This document shows, one piece after another, positions 1-9,680 of a stretch of 43,234 nt of DNA (positions are counted from its first letter, which is position 1; the number at the start of each line of letters is the position of its first letter). Below the pieces are notes generated by a model. That model was not told the origin of the DNA. It was given only the letters and a program-made list of their open reading frames with translations, and searched no databases. Origin of the DNA: an uncultured Chlorobiaceae bacterium (GTDB lineage: Bacteria > Bacteroidota > Chlorobiia > Chlorobiales > Chlorobiaceae); assembly GCA_903866255.1 (NCBI GenBank), contig CAIPMW010000025.1:1-43234 (forward strand), in the 5' to 3' direction. The position numbers were made by a program, and so were the translations under genes.

Positions 1-101
1 AAGAAATAATTGTTGAAAAGAGGCATAGGGCGGCTTTTGGTCGTTGCGCAGTAGATGAGATCCATACGCCAAAGCAGCACGATCATGATGAGAGCGGGCA
101 T
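1..101 (-). other. Possible 5' end of a truncated minus-strand ORF
   Basis: A minus-strand frame opens at an ATG at 99-101 and stays open to the window edge, about 33 codons, beginning MPALIMIVLLWRMDL. There is no convincing Shine-Dalgarno sequence and the piece is too short to identify. It follows the rubredoxin-glutamate synthase gene in the same direction, so it could be the next gene of that transcript, or chance. Confidence 0.2.
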
Positions 102-129
102 CTATGCTTGTCGGGGTGACGACGTTTGA

Positions 130-1539
130 TTAAACGTGCTCAATAGGGGTGTGATTGGAAATTTCGGAATTGGTGGTACATAAATCAGCCAGCGAGAGGT
201 GGTGAACATTATCATTGCCGGTAAGGCGCGCAAAGTCGCGAAGCTCTTCGGTGACGGCTTTGAAAAAGTTTGCGACGCGGAGAGCGGATATATCGACATC
301 AAGACGGGCTCGAAGGGCCGGATCCTGTGTGGCGATGCCGACGGGGCATTTGCCGGTATTGCAGATACGGTACTGCTGGCAACCTGCCGCCATCATGGCC
401 GCAGTCCCGACAGCGATGGCATCGGCCCCCATTGCCAGCGCCTTGGCAAAGTCTGAAGAGAGGCGCAGCCCGCCGGTAATGATGAGAGAGACGGTATCGG
501 CCCCTCTCAAGTCAAGTATTTTTCTTGCTCGTGCCAGAGCGAAAATGGTTGGCACTGACGTAGCGTTTTTGACAACCTTGGGAGAGGCACCGGTTCCACC
601 TGCCCGACCGTCGAGAGTGATGAAATCCACGCCCGCAGAGAGTGCGATATCGATATCTTCTTCAATATGGCCAGCCGCAAGCTTGATGCCAATCGGTTTT
701 CCGCCGCTTCTTTGTCGTAAATCATCGACCGTGGCTTTCAGATCCTCTTTTGAGCGGATATCGGGGAAGTGCGACGGGCTGATGATATCCTCCCCCTCTC
801 GGCATCCCCGGATTGCAGCGATTTCACGGGTGACCTTGTTTCCCGGAAGATGCCCGCCCATTCCCGGTTTTGCAGACTGTCCGATTTTGATTTCCACAGC
901 ATCGACCAGCTTCAGGTTCTCGTCGGTAACACTGTATTTGTTGGGAACATATTCAAAAATATAACGGTAGGAGGCCGCAAGTGATTCTGGCAGAATTCCA
1001 CCTTCACCCGAGCACATCGCTGTTTTAGCTTGCGCGCTTCCTTTGGCAAGAGCAAGCTTTGCTTCTCTCGACAGCGCGCCGAAGGAGATATGGGAGACAA
1101 AAATCGGGGTTTCGAGTATGAGGGGCAAGGCGGCAGCGCGGCCAATCAGCGATTGTGTGACAACCGGTTCGCTCTTGTTGAGCGGTATTTTTGCAAGCTG
1201 GGCACCTTTAATGAGAATATCATCCCAGGAAAAGGTCGGAATGCGGCTCCGCATCGGTTCGATAATCGACTTTCCGGTTATGGCAAGGCGGTGAATATCG
1301 GCCATGTTGACCTCAATATCGTCTGAAGGCCGTCGCCATTCTGTGAGGTACTCTTTTTCCGCATCTGTTTGAGCGCCAATTGAGGCAGCGGCTGGTGGCC
1401 TGGACGCTACAAGGGTGAAACTCTCTTTACCTGAGCCGCAGAGAGGGCATCTCCACTCCTTCGGAAGAGCCTCCCAGACGACGGATTCATTATGTTCATC
1501 GTAAAGATACAAGCAGATCCCACATTGCCATGTTGCCAT
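130..1539 (-). CDS. Rubredoxin-fused FMN-binding glutamate synthase domain protein
   Basis: 469 aa. Residues 1-40 form a rubredoxin-like domain with C6-x2-C9 and C31-x2-C34 as iron ligands. Residues of about 80-440 match the FMN-binding synthase domain of glutamate synthase, a TIM barrel with GGTGASPK and ITGGLRLSSDFAKAL near the flavin/product site. The cysteine set C387-x5-C393-x4-C398 has the spacing of the glutamate synthase [3Fe-4S] cluster. Neither a glutaminase domain nor an NADPH-binding partner subunit is present or encoded next to it. The family is related to archaeal-type short glutamate synthases. The inference is that rubredoxin supplies electrons to the Fe-S/FMN centre; the substrate need not be 2-oxoglutarate. 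The ATG start places the rubredoxin fold at the N-terminus, as expected. Confidence 0.85.
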   Translation of the reverse strand: MATWQCGICLYLYDEHNESVVWEALPKEWRCPLCGSGKESFTLVASRPPAAASIGAQTDAEKEYLTEWRRPSDDIEVNMADIHRLAITGKSIIEPMRSRIPTFSWDDILIKGAQLAKIPLNKSEPVVTQSLIGRAAALPLILETPIFVSHISFGALSREAKLALAKGSAQAKTAMCSGEGGILPESLAASYRYIFEYVPNKYSVTDENLKLVDAVEIKIGQSAKPGMGGHLPGNKVTREIAAIRGCREGEDIISPSHFPDIRSKEDLKATVDDLRQRSGGKPIGIKLAAGHIEEDIDIALSAGVDFITLDGRAGGTGASPKVVKNATSVPTIFALARARKILDLRGADTVSLIITGGLRLSSDFAKALAMGADAIAVGTAAMMAAGCQQYRICNTGKCPVGIATQDPALRARLDVDISALRVANFFKAVTEELRDFARLTGNDNVHHLSLADLCTTNSEISNHTPIEHV

Positions 1540-2033
1540 AAGAAGGTGTCGATGAGATGATTACTGCATAAGTCGATTGATCGTCATAATAGAAATTTTT
1601 CCGGATTGAGAGCAGGAGACGAGCCCTCTTTTTTTCCGGCATATCAGCGCTGTCTGCCCACAAAAGAGAAACGGAAAAGTCAACGGAACATCTGCAGGCA
1701 GGCGACAAAGAATGTCAGACCGGTTCAATTGGTAAGGCAATCGTTGGCGGATGCGATAGAACTGGTATGATGGCCTATTTTGCAGATAGTTTTTGGTATA
1801 TTTCGCCGTAAAGCTTCAGTACTTGTTGGTTTTGTGGTACGTTACAAAAGGTGAATTTCTGTTACACGTTTTAATTTTATACTTTAACCAGTGATATGGG
1901 AGCTTTTTTTATACCAAATCGCTCAGTTAAGGATTAGATGTTTCTGCTTCGCATGTTGCTGCACATCTTTGAGCCATCGGTAAAGTTATAATGATTTTCA
2001 CTCAGTAAAAACGTCATCAAATTAATCCAAAAC
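1540..2033. other. Divergent intergenic region without a recognisable gene
   Basis: 494 bp between two divergent genes, so it should contain promoters for both. I see no RNA gene and no ORF with protein-like composition. The only structure is TTTGGTATA (1792-1800) and its reverse complement TATACCAAA (1910-1918), about 110 bp apart. Confidence 0.5.
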
Positions 2034-2675
2034 ATGGACGCATTCTGGCTTTCCCTTGTCATGATTTTCCTCGCTGAACTTGGAGACAAGACACAGCTTG
2101 TTGCCTTGACACTTGCTACCTGTTACAGCAGCAGTGTGGTTCTATGGGGAATTTTCTGGGCGACACTTGCAATTCATGTTTTTTCTGCTGGTATTGGCTG
2201 GTTTATCGGCGACAAGCTACCGACAGACTGGATAAAATTTGTTGCAGGTATAGCGTTTATTGCCTTTGGTTTCTGGACACTTCGCGGAGACACACTTGAT
2301 GAGGACGAAAAAAGCTGCAAAACGGGCGTTCACCCCTTTTGGCTGGTCTTTTCTACCTTTTTCATGGCCGAGCTTGGAGACAAAACCATGCTTTCCACCA
2401 TTACCCTTGCGTCAACCCATCCGTTTTTACCTGTCTGGCTGGGCTCAACCATCGGAATGGTTATTTCTGATGGTCTTGCAATTGTTGCAGGTAAAATACT
2501 CGGTGCAAGGCTGCCCGAAAACATTATTAAAATCGGTGCAGCCGTGATCTTTTTCCTTTTCGGAATGTTCAGTATGTACGAAGGTGGCTTGCATTTTGCG
2601 CTTTACCTGTGGGGAATTGCGGCTGTGTTTATTGCTCTAACGGGTTATATCTTTCTCCGTAAACCGAAATCTTGA
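2034..2675 (+). CDS. TMEM165/GDT1 family cation transporter (UPF0016)
   Basis: 213 aa integral membrane protein with about six to seven hydrophobic helices arranged as two homologous halves. Each half carries the family signature E-L-G-D-K-T (AELGDKTQL near residue 15, AELGDKTML near residue 117), whose acidic residues line the ion path. Known members (yeast Gdt1, human TMEM165, Vibrio MneA) move Mn2+ or Ca2+ across membranes, usually in exchange for protons; in bacteria Mn2+ export is the usual role. I infer Mn2+ efflux or homeostasis, without direct evidence for the ion. The 3' end overlaps the convergent lgt gene by 39 bp. Confidence 0.88.
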   Translation: MDAFWLSLVMIFLAELGDKTQLVALTLATCYSSSVVLWGIFWATLAIHVFSAGIGWFIGDKLPTDWIKFVAGIAFIAFGFWTLRGDTLDEDEKSCKTGVHPFWLVFSTFFMAELGDKTMLSTITLASTHPFLPVWLGSTIGMVISDGLAIVAGKILGARLPENIIKIGAAVIFFLFGMFSMYEGGLHFALYLWGIAAVFIALTGYIFLRKPKS

Positions 2676-3512
2676 TCTCACTGATGGTCTGGTGGCAAAA
2701 AAGACTCCTGTACCAGCGATCATCATCACAAAACAAAGTACCTGCCCCATGGAAAAGTTCAGCAACACGAAGCCGAGCTGGACATCAGGCTCGCGAAAAA
2801 ATTCGATAAAAAAGCGGACGAATCCATAACCAAAAAGATAGATGGCTGAAAGAAATCCGGGAGAGACGTTTTTTTTGCGAATCAGCCAGAGGATAACAAA
2901 AAGCACAATGCCTTCAAAAAAAGCTTCATAGAGTTGCGACGGGTGTCGGAGTTCGCTGGAGGGAGCAAGCGGAAAATACATGCCGATTGACGATTCAGTT
3001 ACTCGCCCGTAGAGTTCACCGTTGATAAAATTCCCGATACGACCAAACATATAACCAAGGGGAATGGATGGAATAAAGAGATCAAATGTTTCAAAAAAAC
3101 CTTTTTTCCTTGACCTTGTAAAGGCAAGAAGAGCCACAATAACTCCAATAACTCCGCCATGATAAGACATGCCGGAAATGCCGGAAAAATGGCATCCTCC
3201 TGGAGATGAACTCCAGGGAGTAATACTTCCGAGCGGGTCAGAGATGAGAGAGTTTGTGCCATAAAAGAGGATATAACCAAGACGTCCACCAAGAACCACG
3301 CCCACCATAGCCCAAGTCAGGGCATCTCCAATAAAGTCAGGGTCAAAAGAAAGTCTCTCTTTGTCGATGCGATAGCGGGTAAGGAGATAAACGACAGCGA
3401 AGGCCACGATATACATCAGTCCATACCAGCGGATGGCAAATGAGCCGAGAGAAAAGATCACCGGATTTGTATGCGATGGGAGATGCTGCCACCAGAACAA
3501 AAAAGAGGTCAT
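2637..3512 (-). CDS. lgt: Phosphatidylglycerol--prolipoprotein diacylglyceryl transferase (Lgt)
   Basis: 291 aa multi-pass inner-membrane enzyme. It transfers diacylglycerol from phosphatidylglycerol to the lipobox cysteine of prolipoproteins, the first step of lipoprotein maturation. The Lgt signature [14 protein letters not shown] lies at residues 157-170, and SYHGG with His118 corresponds to the essential HGG motif of the family. Length is normal (about 260-300 aa). At least seven hydrophobic helices are evident. The gene is divergent from aclB, with 105 bp between the two start codons, and overlaps the preceding cation-transporter gene tail to tail. A lipoprotein substrate is encoded at 20671. 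Confidence 0.95.
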   Translation of the reverse strand: MTSFLFWWQHLPSHTNPVIFSLGSFAIRWYGLMYIVAFAVVYLLTRYRIDKERLSFDPDFIGDALTWAMVGVVLGGRLGYILFYGTNSLISDPLGSITPWSSSPGGCHFSGISGMSYHGGVIGVIVALLAFTRSRKKGFFETFDLFIPSIPLGYMFGRIGNFINGELYGRVTESSIGMYFPLAPSSELRHPSQLYEAFFEGIVLFVILWLIRKKNVSPGFLSAIYLFGYGFVRFFIEFFREPDVQLGFVLLNFSMGQVLCFVMMIAGTGVFFATRPSVRSRFRFTEKDITR

Positions 3513-3521
3513 GAAAAAGTT

Positions 3522-3527
3522 TATAAT
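3522..3527 (+). promoter_or_regulatory. Candidate -10 element upstream of aclB
   Basis: A perfect TATAAT lies 91 bp upstream of the chosen aclB start. No good TTGACA-type -35 sits at the expected distance, so this is only a suggestion. It would give a leader of about 80 nt. Confidence 0.25.
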
Positions 3528-3617
3528 ATAATTGTAAGAAATGAAAATTTAGTTAACTTAAAATCTTGCACTTTTCGCTCGATAGATACTACCCATAAAC
3601 ATCCAAATACCGAAAGT

Positions 3618-4814
3618 ATGGCTAAGATACTTGAAGGGCCAGCCATGAAGTTATTCAACAAATGGGGCATTCCCGTGCCAAATTATGTTGTTATCATGGA
3701 TCCCGACCGCCTTGCGCAACTTGGGGAAGCTAATAAATGGTTGAGAGAATCAAAACTCGTCGTTAAAGCGCATGAAGCGATCGGCGGGCGATACAAGCTT
3801 GGACTTGTCAAGCTTGGACTTAACCTTGAGGGAGCTGTTGACGCGGCAAAAGAGATGATTGGACGCGAGATAGGCACATCTGTGGTCCATCAGGTTATTG
3901 TTGCTGAAATGCTCGACCATGACGAGGAGTACTATCTCTCCATTGCTGGCAATCGCGATGGCTGTGAACTGCTTTTCTCAAACAAGGGTGGAGTGGATAT
4001 TGAGGATAACTGGGATACCGTCAAGCGGATCTTTATTCCCCTTGATGAGACGCCAAGTATTGAACAAATTACTGAAGCAGCTCTGGAAGCTGGCTTTATC
4101 GGAGAAGTCGCCGAGCGCGTTGCAAAAATTGCATCACGCCTTATTCTCTGTTTCGACAACGAGGATGCACAATCAATCGAAATCAACCCGCTTGTCATAC
4201 GCAAGAGTGACATGCGATTTGCTGCGCTTGATGCGGTCATGAATGTTGATTGGGATGCCCGTTTCCGTCATCCCGACTGGGATTTCAAGCCGGTTTCAGA
4301 AATCGGTCGTTCCTATACCGAGGCCGAGCAGCAGATTATGGATATTGATGCCCGCATCAAGGGATCGGTAAAACTGGTTGAGGTTCCTGGTGGAAATATT
4401 GCTCTGTTGACTGCAGGAGGCGGCGCTTCGGTCTTTTATTCTGATGCTGTGGTAGCCAGGGGTGGTTCTATTGCCAATTACGCAGAGTATTCTGGTGATC
4501 CGCCGGACTGGGCGGTTGAAGCACTGACTGAGACCATCTGCAGACTGCCAAATATCAAGCACATTATTGTCGGGGGTGCTATCGCCAATTTCACTGATGT
4601 CAAGGCAACCTTCAGCGGAATTATCAATGGATTCCGTGAGAGTAAATCAAAAGGGTATCTTGAAAACGTAAAGATCTGGGTGAGGCGAGGTGGACCGAAT
4701 GAAAATCAGGGACTTGCAGCAATGAAGCTGTTGCAGGAAGAGGGTTTTGATATCCACGTTTATGATCGCAGTATGCCTATGACAGACATTGTTGATCTGG
4801 CCTTGAATGCGTAG
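3618..4814 (+). CDS. aclB: ATP-citrate lyase subunit beta (AclB)
   Basis: 398 aa from the ATG giving MAKILEGPAMKLFNKWGIP, which matches the start and length of Chlorobium AclB. The open frame extends 49 codons further upstream, but that stretch runs into lgt and is not protein-like. AclB resembles the succinyl-CoA synthetase beta subunit: an ATP-grasp domain fills the first 240 residues and a CoA-ligase-type domain follows, with TAGGGASV in its loop. With AclA it cleaves citrate, using ATP and CoA, to acetyl-CoA and oxaloacetate. This is the key reaction of the reductive TCA cycle used by green sulfur bacteria for CO2 fixation. aclA follows after 62 bp on the same strand, so they form an operon. 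Confidence 0.96.
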   Translation: MAKILEGPAMKLFNKWGIPVPNYVVIMDPDRLAQLGEANKWLRESKLVVKAHEAIGGRYKLGLVKLGLNLEGAVDAAKEMIGREIGTSVVHQVIVAEMLDHDEEYYLSIAGNRDGCELLFSNKGGVDIEDNWDTVKRIFIPLDETPSIEQITEAALEAGFIGEVAERVAKIASRLILCFDNEDAQSIEINPLVIRKSDMRFAALDAVMNVDWDARFRHPDWDFKPVSEIGRSYTEAEQQIMDIDARIKGSVKLVEVPGGNIALLTAGGGASVFYSDAVVARGGSIANYAEYSGDPPDWAVEALTETICRLPNIKHIIVGGAIANFTDVKATFSGIINGFRESKSKGYLENVKIWVRRGGPNENQGLAAMKLLQEEGFDIHVYDRSMPMTDIVDLALNA

Positions 4815-4876
4815 GTCAGGCAATGTCGCAGGAACGCCCAAAGAGAAACTTATAAATTATTAAACCGTAAAGAATC

Positions 4877-6709
4877 GTGAGTATTTTAGCAAACAGGGAT
4901 ACACGAGCGGTCATCATTGGCGGTGTTGCTGGAGTGAATGCTGCAAGGCGGATGGCCCAGTTTGACTTTCTGGTCAATCGGCCTCTCACTGTACGGGCTT
5001 TTGTCTATCCTCCGGAAGAGGGTCAGCAAAAGGAGATATACCGTGGTGGTGAACTAAACAATGTTACCGTCTATTCTTCGCTTGGAAAAGTGCTTGAAGA
5101 GAATCCTGAAATTAATACTGTTCTTATCTATATCGGGGCTTCAAGAGCATACCAGTCGGCCAAAGAGGCTCTGGACGCAAAAGGGATAAAGCTGGTCACC
5201 ATGATTACCGAGGGTGTTCCCGAGAAAGATGCCAAACGTCTCAGAAAGCATGCGCTTGAAACGGGCAAAATTTTCAATGGTCCATCCTCAATTGGTATCA
5301 TGTCAGCAGGGGAGTGCCGTCTTGGAGTTATTGGGGGTGAATACAAAAATCTGAAACTGTGCAACCTTTACCGTCCAGGTTCATTTGGTGTCATCACCAA
5401 ATCGGGTGGACTGTCGAACGAAGCCATGTGGCTTTGTGCCCAGAATGGTGATGGAATCACTTCGGCTGTAGCTATCGGTGGCGATGCCTATCCAGGTACC
5501 GACTTTGTCACCTATCTCAATATGTTTGAAAACGATCCCGACACCAAGGCGGTGGTTATTGTTGGTGAAGTAGGCGGTACACTTGAGGAAGAGGCTGCAG
5601 AATGGCTCAGCAAGGAGATACGCCGTATCAGGGTAATCGCCTCAATCGGCGGAACCTGCCAGGATGTGCTGCCACAGGGTATGAAATTTGGTCATGCTGG
5701 CGCAAAAGAGGGCAAAAAAGGGCTCGGCTCAGCCCGGTCTAAAATAAATGCTCTTCGTGCAGCAGGAGCTGTTGTTCCCGACACTTTTGGTGGATTGAGC
5801 AAGGCAATCAAACAGGTTTACCAGGAGCTGCTCAAGAGTGGTGCCATAAAGCCGGAAGCCGAACTTGATGAAAAACTGCTGCCTGCATTGCCTCCGAGTG
5901 TTCAGGAAGTTATGAAACAGGGCGATGTGATTGTTGAGCCTCTGATTCGTACCACTATTTCCGATGATCGTGGCGAGGAGCCTCGTTATGTCGGCTATTC
6001 AGCATCTGAACTCTGTGAAAAAGGGTATGGTATTGAGGATGTCATTGGTCTTCTCTGGAACAAAAAACTTCCATCAAAAGAGGAATCAGAGATTATCAAG
6101 CGCATTATCATGATTTCAGCCGATCACGGCCCTGCGGTATCTGGAGCCTTTGGCGCTATTATCGCAGCCTGTGCTGGGATTGATCTGCCACAAGCCGTCT
6201 CAGCGGGTATGACCATGATTGGCCCAAGATTTGGTGGCGCTGTTACCAATGCCGGCAAATACTTCAAATATGGTGTCAAGGAGTATCCAAACGATATCCC
6301 TGGATTTTTGAACTGGATGAAGCAGAATGTAGGTCCTGTACCAGGTATTGGCCACAGGGTCAAAAGCCTGAAAAACCCTGATAAACGGGTAAAATACCTG
6401 GTTGAGTATGTCAAGGGGCAGACGACACTGCACACTCCATGCCTTGATTATGCGCTTGAGGTTGAAAAGATCACCACCTCCAAAAAGGATAACCTTATCC
6501 TCAATGTTGATGGTACCATTGGCTGTATTCTTGTTGATCTTGACTTTCCGGAATACTCATTGAACGGCTTCTTCGTTCTGGCTCGTACTATTGGAATGAT
6601 TGGTCACTGGATTGATCAGAACAACCAGAATTCGCGTCTGATCAGGCTCTACGATTATCTGATCAACTATGCGGTGAAAGAAGAGCGCACAGTGCCTGAT
6701 AAGAGATAA
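4877..6709 (+). CDS. aclA: ATP-citrate lyase subunit alpha (AclA)
   Basis: 610 aa, starting at GTG (MSILANRDTRAVIIGG). The first 320 residues resemble the succinyl-CoA synthetase alpha subunit, with the CoA-binding fold and the phospho-histidine motif KFGHAGAKEG; the histidine is residue 273. The C-terminal 260 residues are a citrate-synthase-like domain, including SADHGPAVSGAFGAI and PGIGHRVKS, which perform the citryl-CoA cleavage. Together with AclB it makes acetyl-CoA and oxaloacetate from citrate. Length agrees with Chlorobium AclA. No better ATG is available near the GTG. A strong terminator follows 45 bp after the stop codon. Confidence 0.96.
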   Translation: MSILANRDTRAVIIGGVAGVNAARRMAQFDFLVNRPLTVRAFVYPPEEGQQKEIYRGGELNNVTVYSSLGKVLEENPEINTVLIYIGASRAYQSAKEALDAKGIKLVTMITEGVPEKDAKRLRKHALETGKIFNGPSSIGIMSAGECRLGVIGGEYKNLKLCNLYRPGSFGVITKSGGLSNEAMWLCAQNGDGITSAVAIGGDAYPGTDFVTYLNMFENDPDTKAVVIVGEVGGTLEEEAAEWLSKEIRRIRVIASIGGTCQDVLPQGMKFGHAGAKEGKKGLGSARSKINALRAAGAVVPDTFGGLSKAIKQVYQELLKSGAIKPEAELDEKLLPALPPSVQEVMKQGDVIVEPLIRTTISDDRGEEPRYVGYSASELCEKGYGIEDVIGLLWNKKLPSKEESEIIKRIIMISADHGPAVSGAFGAIIAACAGIDLPQAVSAGMTMIGPRFGGAVTNAGKYFKYGVKEYPNDIPGFLNWMKQNVGPVPGIGHRVKSLKNPDKRVKYLVEYVKGQTTLHTPCLDYALEVEKITTSKKDNLILNVDGTIGCILVDLDFPEYSLNGFFVLARTIGMIGHWIDQNNQNSRLIRLYDYLINYAVKEERTVPDKR

Positions 6710-6753
6710 TTCCAGTAACATCGGATAGAAGCAACAGCTTCAAAAAAGAGGAG

Positions 6754-6788
6754 AAAGGCGGGAGTATATATTCCCGCCTTTTTTTTTA
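6754..6788 (+). terminator. Rho-independent terminator of aclBA
   Basis: A 10-bp perfect stem (AAAGGCGGGA / TCCCGCCTTT) with an 8-nt AT loop is followed by an uninterrupted T-run. It ends the aclBA transcript. Confidence 0.92.
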
Positions 6789-6958
6789 TTCAAAATTATC
6801 AGGTTATTTCATTTAATGTTTGATAACTATCATTATTTCAGTTAAACTGCATACAGAAATCAGTCAATGGTTGACTGGTCGCTGTTCAAGTAATTTGTGC
6901 CTTGGTTACTTGCCGGTATCTCTATCTATCAACGCACATGTACACTGAGAACTCAATA

Positions 6959-7246
6959 ATGAATATTTACATCGGTAATCTGGCTTACACTGTTTCTGAG
7001 GATGATCTGCGCGACTCTTTTTCCGAGTTTGGAGAGGTAGCTAACGCAAGCATTATTAACGACAAATTTTCAGGTCGTTCAAAAGGCTTTGGATTTGTTG
7101 AAATGCCCAAGGAGAGCGAAGCTCGTGAGGCTATCGAATCACTGAATGGCAAGGATTTAAATGGCCGCACAGTTACTGTGAACGAAGCAAAGCCTCGTGA
7201 GCAGAGACCACGCGAAGAGAGAGCACCAAGAAGGGACCGCTACTGA
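6959..7246 (+). CDS. RRM-type RNA-binding protein
   Basis: 95 aa from the ATG giving MNIYIGNLAYTV. One RNA-recognition motif occupies residues 1-78, with RNP2 (IYIGNL, residues 3-8) and RNP1 (KGFGFVEM), followed by a basic/acidic low-complexity tail rich in Arg, Glu and Pro. This architecture is that of the small bacterial Rbp proteins (cyanobacterial cold-responsive RNA-binding proteins and relatives), which bind single-stranded RNA and affect mRNA stability or localisation. The upstream 19 codons of the open frame are not RRM sequence, so the internal ATG is preferred. Flanked by terminators on both sides, so it is probably monocistronic. Confidence 0.9.
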   Translation: MNIYIGNLAYTVSEDDLRDSFSEFGEVANASIINDKFSGRSKGFGFVEMPKESEAREAIESLNGKDLNGRTVTVNEAKPREQRPREERAPRRDRY

Positions 7247-7271
7247 CCCTCTTTTACTTCTTATGATTATC

Positions 7272-7307
7272 AAACCTGACAGTATCAAAATTCTGTCAGG
7301 TTTTTTT
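7272..7307 (+). terminator. Rho-independent terminator of the RRM gene
   Basis: An 11-bp perfect stem (AAACCTGACAG / CTGTCAGGTTT) with a 10-nt loop ends in a seven-T run, 26 bp after the RRM stop codon. Confidence 0.92.
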
Positions 7308-7356
7308 ATAACAGCTTACTTTACATAATATATATTATACAACAATATGGGCTCAG

Positions 7357-7389
7357 AGAAAAAGTCGCCTTTGGTTGGCGACTTTTTCT
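7357..7389. terminator. Bidirectional terminator between the RRM gene and ppa
   Basis: A 13-bp stem (AGAAAAAGTCGCC / GGCGACTTTTTCT) with a 7-nt loop. The A/T-rich stem ends give a U-run on both strands, so it can end the minus-strand ppa transcript and back up the RRM terminator. Confidence 0.8.
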
Positions 7390-7505
7390 GTTCGGTGTAC
7401 CTGTAAGTTACTGTGTACATTCGACACGGTGACACATGTTCTTTCTTTCCATGAACAAGTTCAAGGTTCGTGTGCGGTAACCGTTAGGCTACGGAAGGCT
7501 TGCAA

Positions 7506-8039
7506 TCAAGAAAAGACCGTGTTGTAGTTTTCAATGGCATGCATAATACTTTCTTGAGCAACTTCAGAACCCTGAAACTCCTCAACAAGAACAGTTTTCT
7601 GCTCAAGTGTTTTGTACTCTTCAAAAAAGTGTTTCAACTCAGAAACAAAGTATGGAGGCAACTGGTCAATATTCTGAATATTGCCCATGCTGACATCATC
7701 TTCAGCAACAGCAATGATCTTGTCATCACCTTCACCATGGTCAATCATGCGCATGACCCCAATGACCCGGGCTCTTACCATACATAACGGGACAATGTCA
7801 CTCTGGGAAATAACAAGAATGTCAAGTGGATCATGGTCATCACCAAGAGTTTTTGGAATAAACCCGTAATTAGCCGGATAAAAAACAGCGGAATAGAGCA
7901 CCCGGTCGAGCTTCAGCATTCCGGTTTTCTTGTCAAGTTCATACTTGGTCCTGCTCCCTTTCGAGATTTCGATAATAGCGTTGACGATATGCGGCTGATT
8001 TTCTCCTATCTCAACGTCGTGCCAAGGGTTAAAATTCAT
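7506..8039 (-). CDS. ppa: Inorganic pyrophosphatase, family I
   Basis: 177 aa cytoplasmic soluble enzyme that hydrolyses pyrophosphate to phosphate, pulling biosynthetic reactions such as nucleic acid polymerisation and aminoacylation. The family I signature D-x-D-P-x-D is present as D68-H-D70-P-L-D73. Other conserved elements are the NYGFIP segment and the [16 protein letters not shown] substrate-binding region. Length is normal for bacterial family I enzymes (about 175 aa). It appears to be a single-gene transcript ended by the bidirectional terminator at 7357-7389. Confidence 0.96.
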   Translation of the reverse strand: MNFNPWHDVEIGENQPHIVNAIIEISKGSRTKYELDKKTGMLKLDRVLYSAVFYPANYGFIPKTLGDDHDPLDILVISQSDIVPLCMVRARVIGVMRMIDHGEGDDKIIAVAEDDVSMGNIQNIDQLPPYFVSELKHFFEEYKTLEQKTVLVEEFQGSEVAQESIMHAIENYNTVFS

Positions 8040-8130
8040 AGTGTATACAGCTTGTAATCAGGTTAAATAAAGCCGTGGCATAATAGTGATTTTTTTAAAA
8101 TCCGGCAATCAATAAACAGTTATAGCTTTT

Positions 8131-9471
8131 TTACTTTTCGTTGTTATTTTCGGGTTTCGAAAAATAATCTCTGGTCTCAGCGGCAACAACAGGGCTGAGA
8201 ACAATCAGTGAGACCAGATTTGGTAGTGCCATCAGGCCGTTGGCAATATCGGCAAAACTCCATACAGCCTGGAGGGACAGAACGGAGCCGATCATGACAG
8301 CAGCTACCCATGCCCAGCGATATGGCATGACAAGCTTTTTCCCAAAAAGGTATTCCACAGCTTTTTCTCCGTAATAGGACCAGCCAAGAATGGTCGAAAA
8401 AACAAAGGTCAGGAGCCCAAAGGTCAAGACTGTGTTGCCGATATAAGGTACCGAATCAAAAGCAGCGCTGGTAAGCTCAGCTCCTTTTAGTCCACTTTGC
8501 CACAGCCCGGAGTTGACGACGACAATTCCAGTAGCAAGACAGACAACGACAGTATCCCAAAAGGTGCCGGTTGAGGAGATAAGCGCCTGTTTCACCGGAT
8601 GCCTGGTTTGTGCAGCAGCGGCGACAATTGGTGCGCTTCCAAGGCCGGACTCGTTGGAAAAGAGGCCACGGGCAATGCCAAAACGCATCGCCTCCTTAAC
8701 ACCAGCACCGGCAAATCCTCCAAGAGCTGCTTGCCCATTAAATGCTGATGAAATGATAAGCTGTATAGTATCGAAAAGAGTGTCGTGCTTTAACACCAGC
8801 AGCACAACACAGCCAGCCACATAAAAAAAAGCCATGAATGGCACAAGATATTCACATACTGTTGCAATGGAGGTAATCCCGCCGATAATTACAATCGTGG
8901 TAAACATGGTTAATATTACTCCGGTGATCCATGGAGAGATATGGAAGTTGTTCTCTACCATAACCGCAATAGAATTTGCCTGAACCATATTACCTATACC
9001 AAATGCTGCAACGGAGGTGAAAAACGCAAAAAGAACAGCAAGCCATTTCATATTCATGGCTTTTTCCAGCACATACATCGGACCGCCAGAAACAGTACCA
9101 TCTTCTCCTATCGTACGGTATTTCACAGAAAGCACCGCCTCTGCATATTTGGTGGCAATACCGAAAACTCCGGTTAACCACATCCAGAGGACTGCTCCTG
9201 GTCCACCAGCGGCCACGGCAGTTGCAACACCAACAATATTGCCGGTACCTATTGTTGCGGCAAGGGCAGTAACAAGCGCTCCAAATTCGCTAATCTCCCC
9301 TTCTCCCTCCTTTGTTCTGGTGAAAGACATTTTTATTGCCTTGAAGGTGTATTTCTGAATAAAGCCAAGCCTGAAGGTTAAAAAAAGGTGTGTGCCAAAA
9401 AGAAGCACCAGCAGTGGAACTCCCCATACATAGCCGCTGATCTGATCCAGTACTCTTTCAAGCGTACCCAT
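8131..9471 (-). CDS. AGCS family sodium:alanine/glycine symporter
   Basis: 446 aa polytopic membrane protein of the alanine or glycine:cation symporter family (AlsT/DagA type), importing small neutral amino acids with Na+. Evidence includes ATIGTGNIVGVATAVAAGGPG near residue 75, SGGPMYVLEKAM, and the highly conserved RGLFSNESGLGSAP near residue 270. About ten to eleven hydrophobic helices are visible and the length is typical. A good Shine-Dalgarno sequence, GGAGG, lies 5 nt before the ATG. The exact substrate cannot be told from sequence. Confidence 0.93.
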   Translation of the reverse strand: MGTLERVLDQISGYVWGVPLLVLLFGTHLFLTFRLGFIQKYTFKAIKMSFTRTKEGEGEISEFGALVTALAATIGTGNIVGVATAVAAGGPGAVLWMWLTGVFGIATKYAEAVLSVKYRTIGEDGTVSGGPMYVLEKAMNMKWLAVLFAFFTSVAAFGIGNMVQANSIAVMVENNFHISPWITGVILTMFTTIVIIGGITSIATVCEYLVPFMAFFYVAGCVVLLVLKHDTLFDTIQLIISSAFNGQAALGGFAGAGVKEAMRFGIARGLFSNESGLGSAPIVAAAAQTRHPVKQALISSTGTFWDTVVVCLATGIVVVNSGLWQSGLKGAELTSAAFDSVPYIGNTVLTFGLLTFVFSTILGWSYYGEKAVEYLFGKKLVMPYRWAWVAAVMIGSVLSLQAVWSFADIANGLMALPNLVSLIVLSPVVAAETRDYFSKPENNNEK

Positions 9472-9680
9472 AACTGCCTCCAGGAGTTATATGAATGATG
9501 ATGCCAACAAGTTCAGGGAAAATAGGCTAAACAAATGATAAAGACGAACATGAAAAAATGCGATCAGAGAGAGATTCTGTTTATTCGCATGGTTCTTTGT
9601 ATCTTTGCCAGTAAGACGAACGGTATGCTCCTCAATATCGTTGGTGTGTGAGTAGAAAAAACACAAAAATTATTCTCACA

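Noticed and set aside
215-964. 249-codon plus-strand ORF opposite the rubredoxin-glutamate synthase gene
   Set aside because: Antisense shadow of a well-supported gene; Arg/Ser/Pro-rich composition typical of such shadows.
3471-3617. 49-codon N-terminal extension of the aclB frame
   Set aside because: It overlaps the divergent lgt start, is not similar to AclB, and the ATG at 3618 gives the known AclB start and a 398-residue length.
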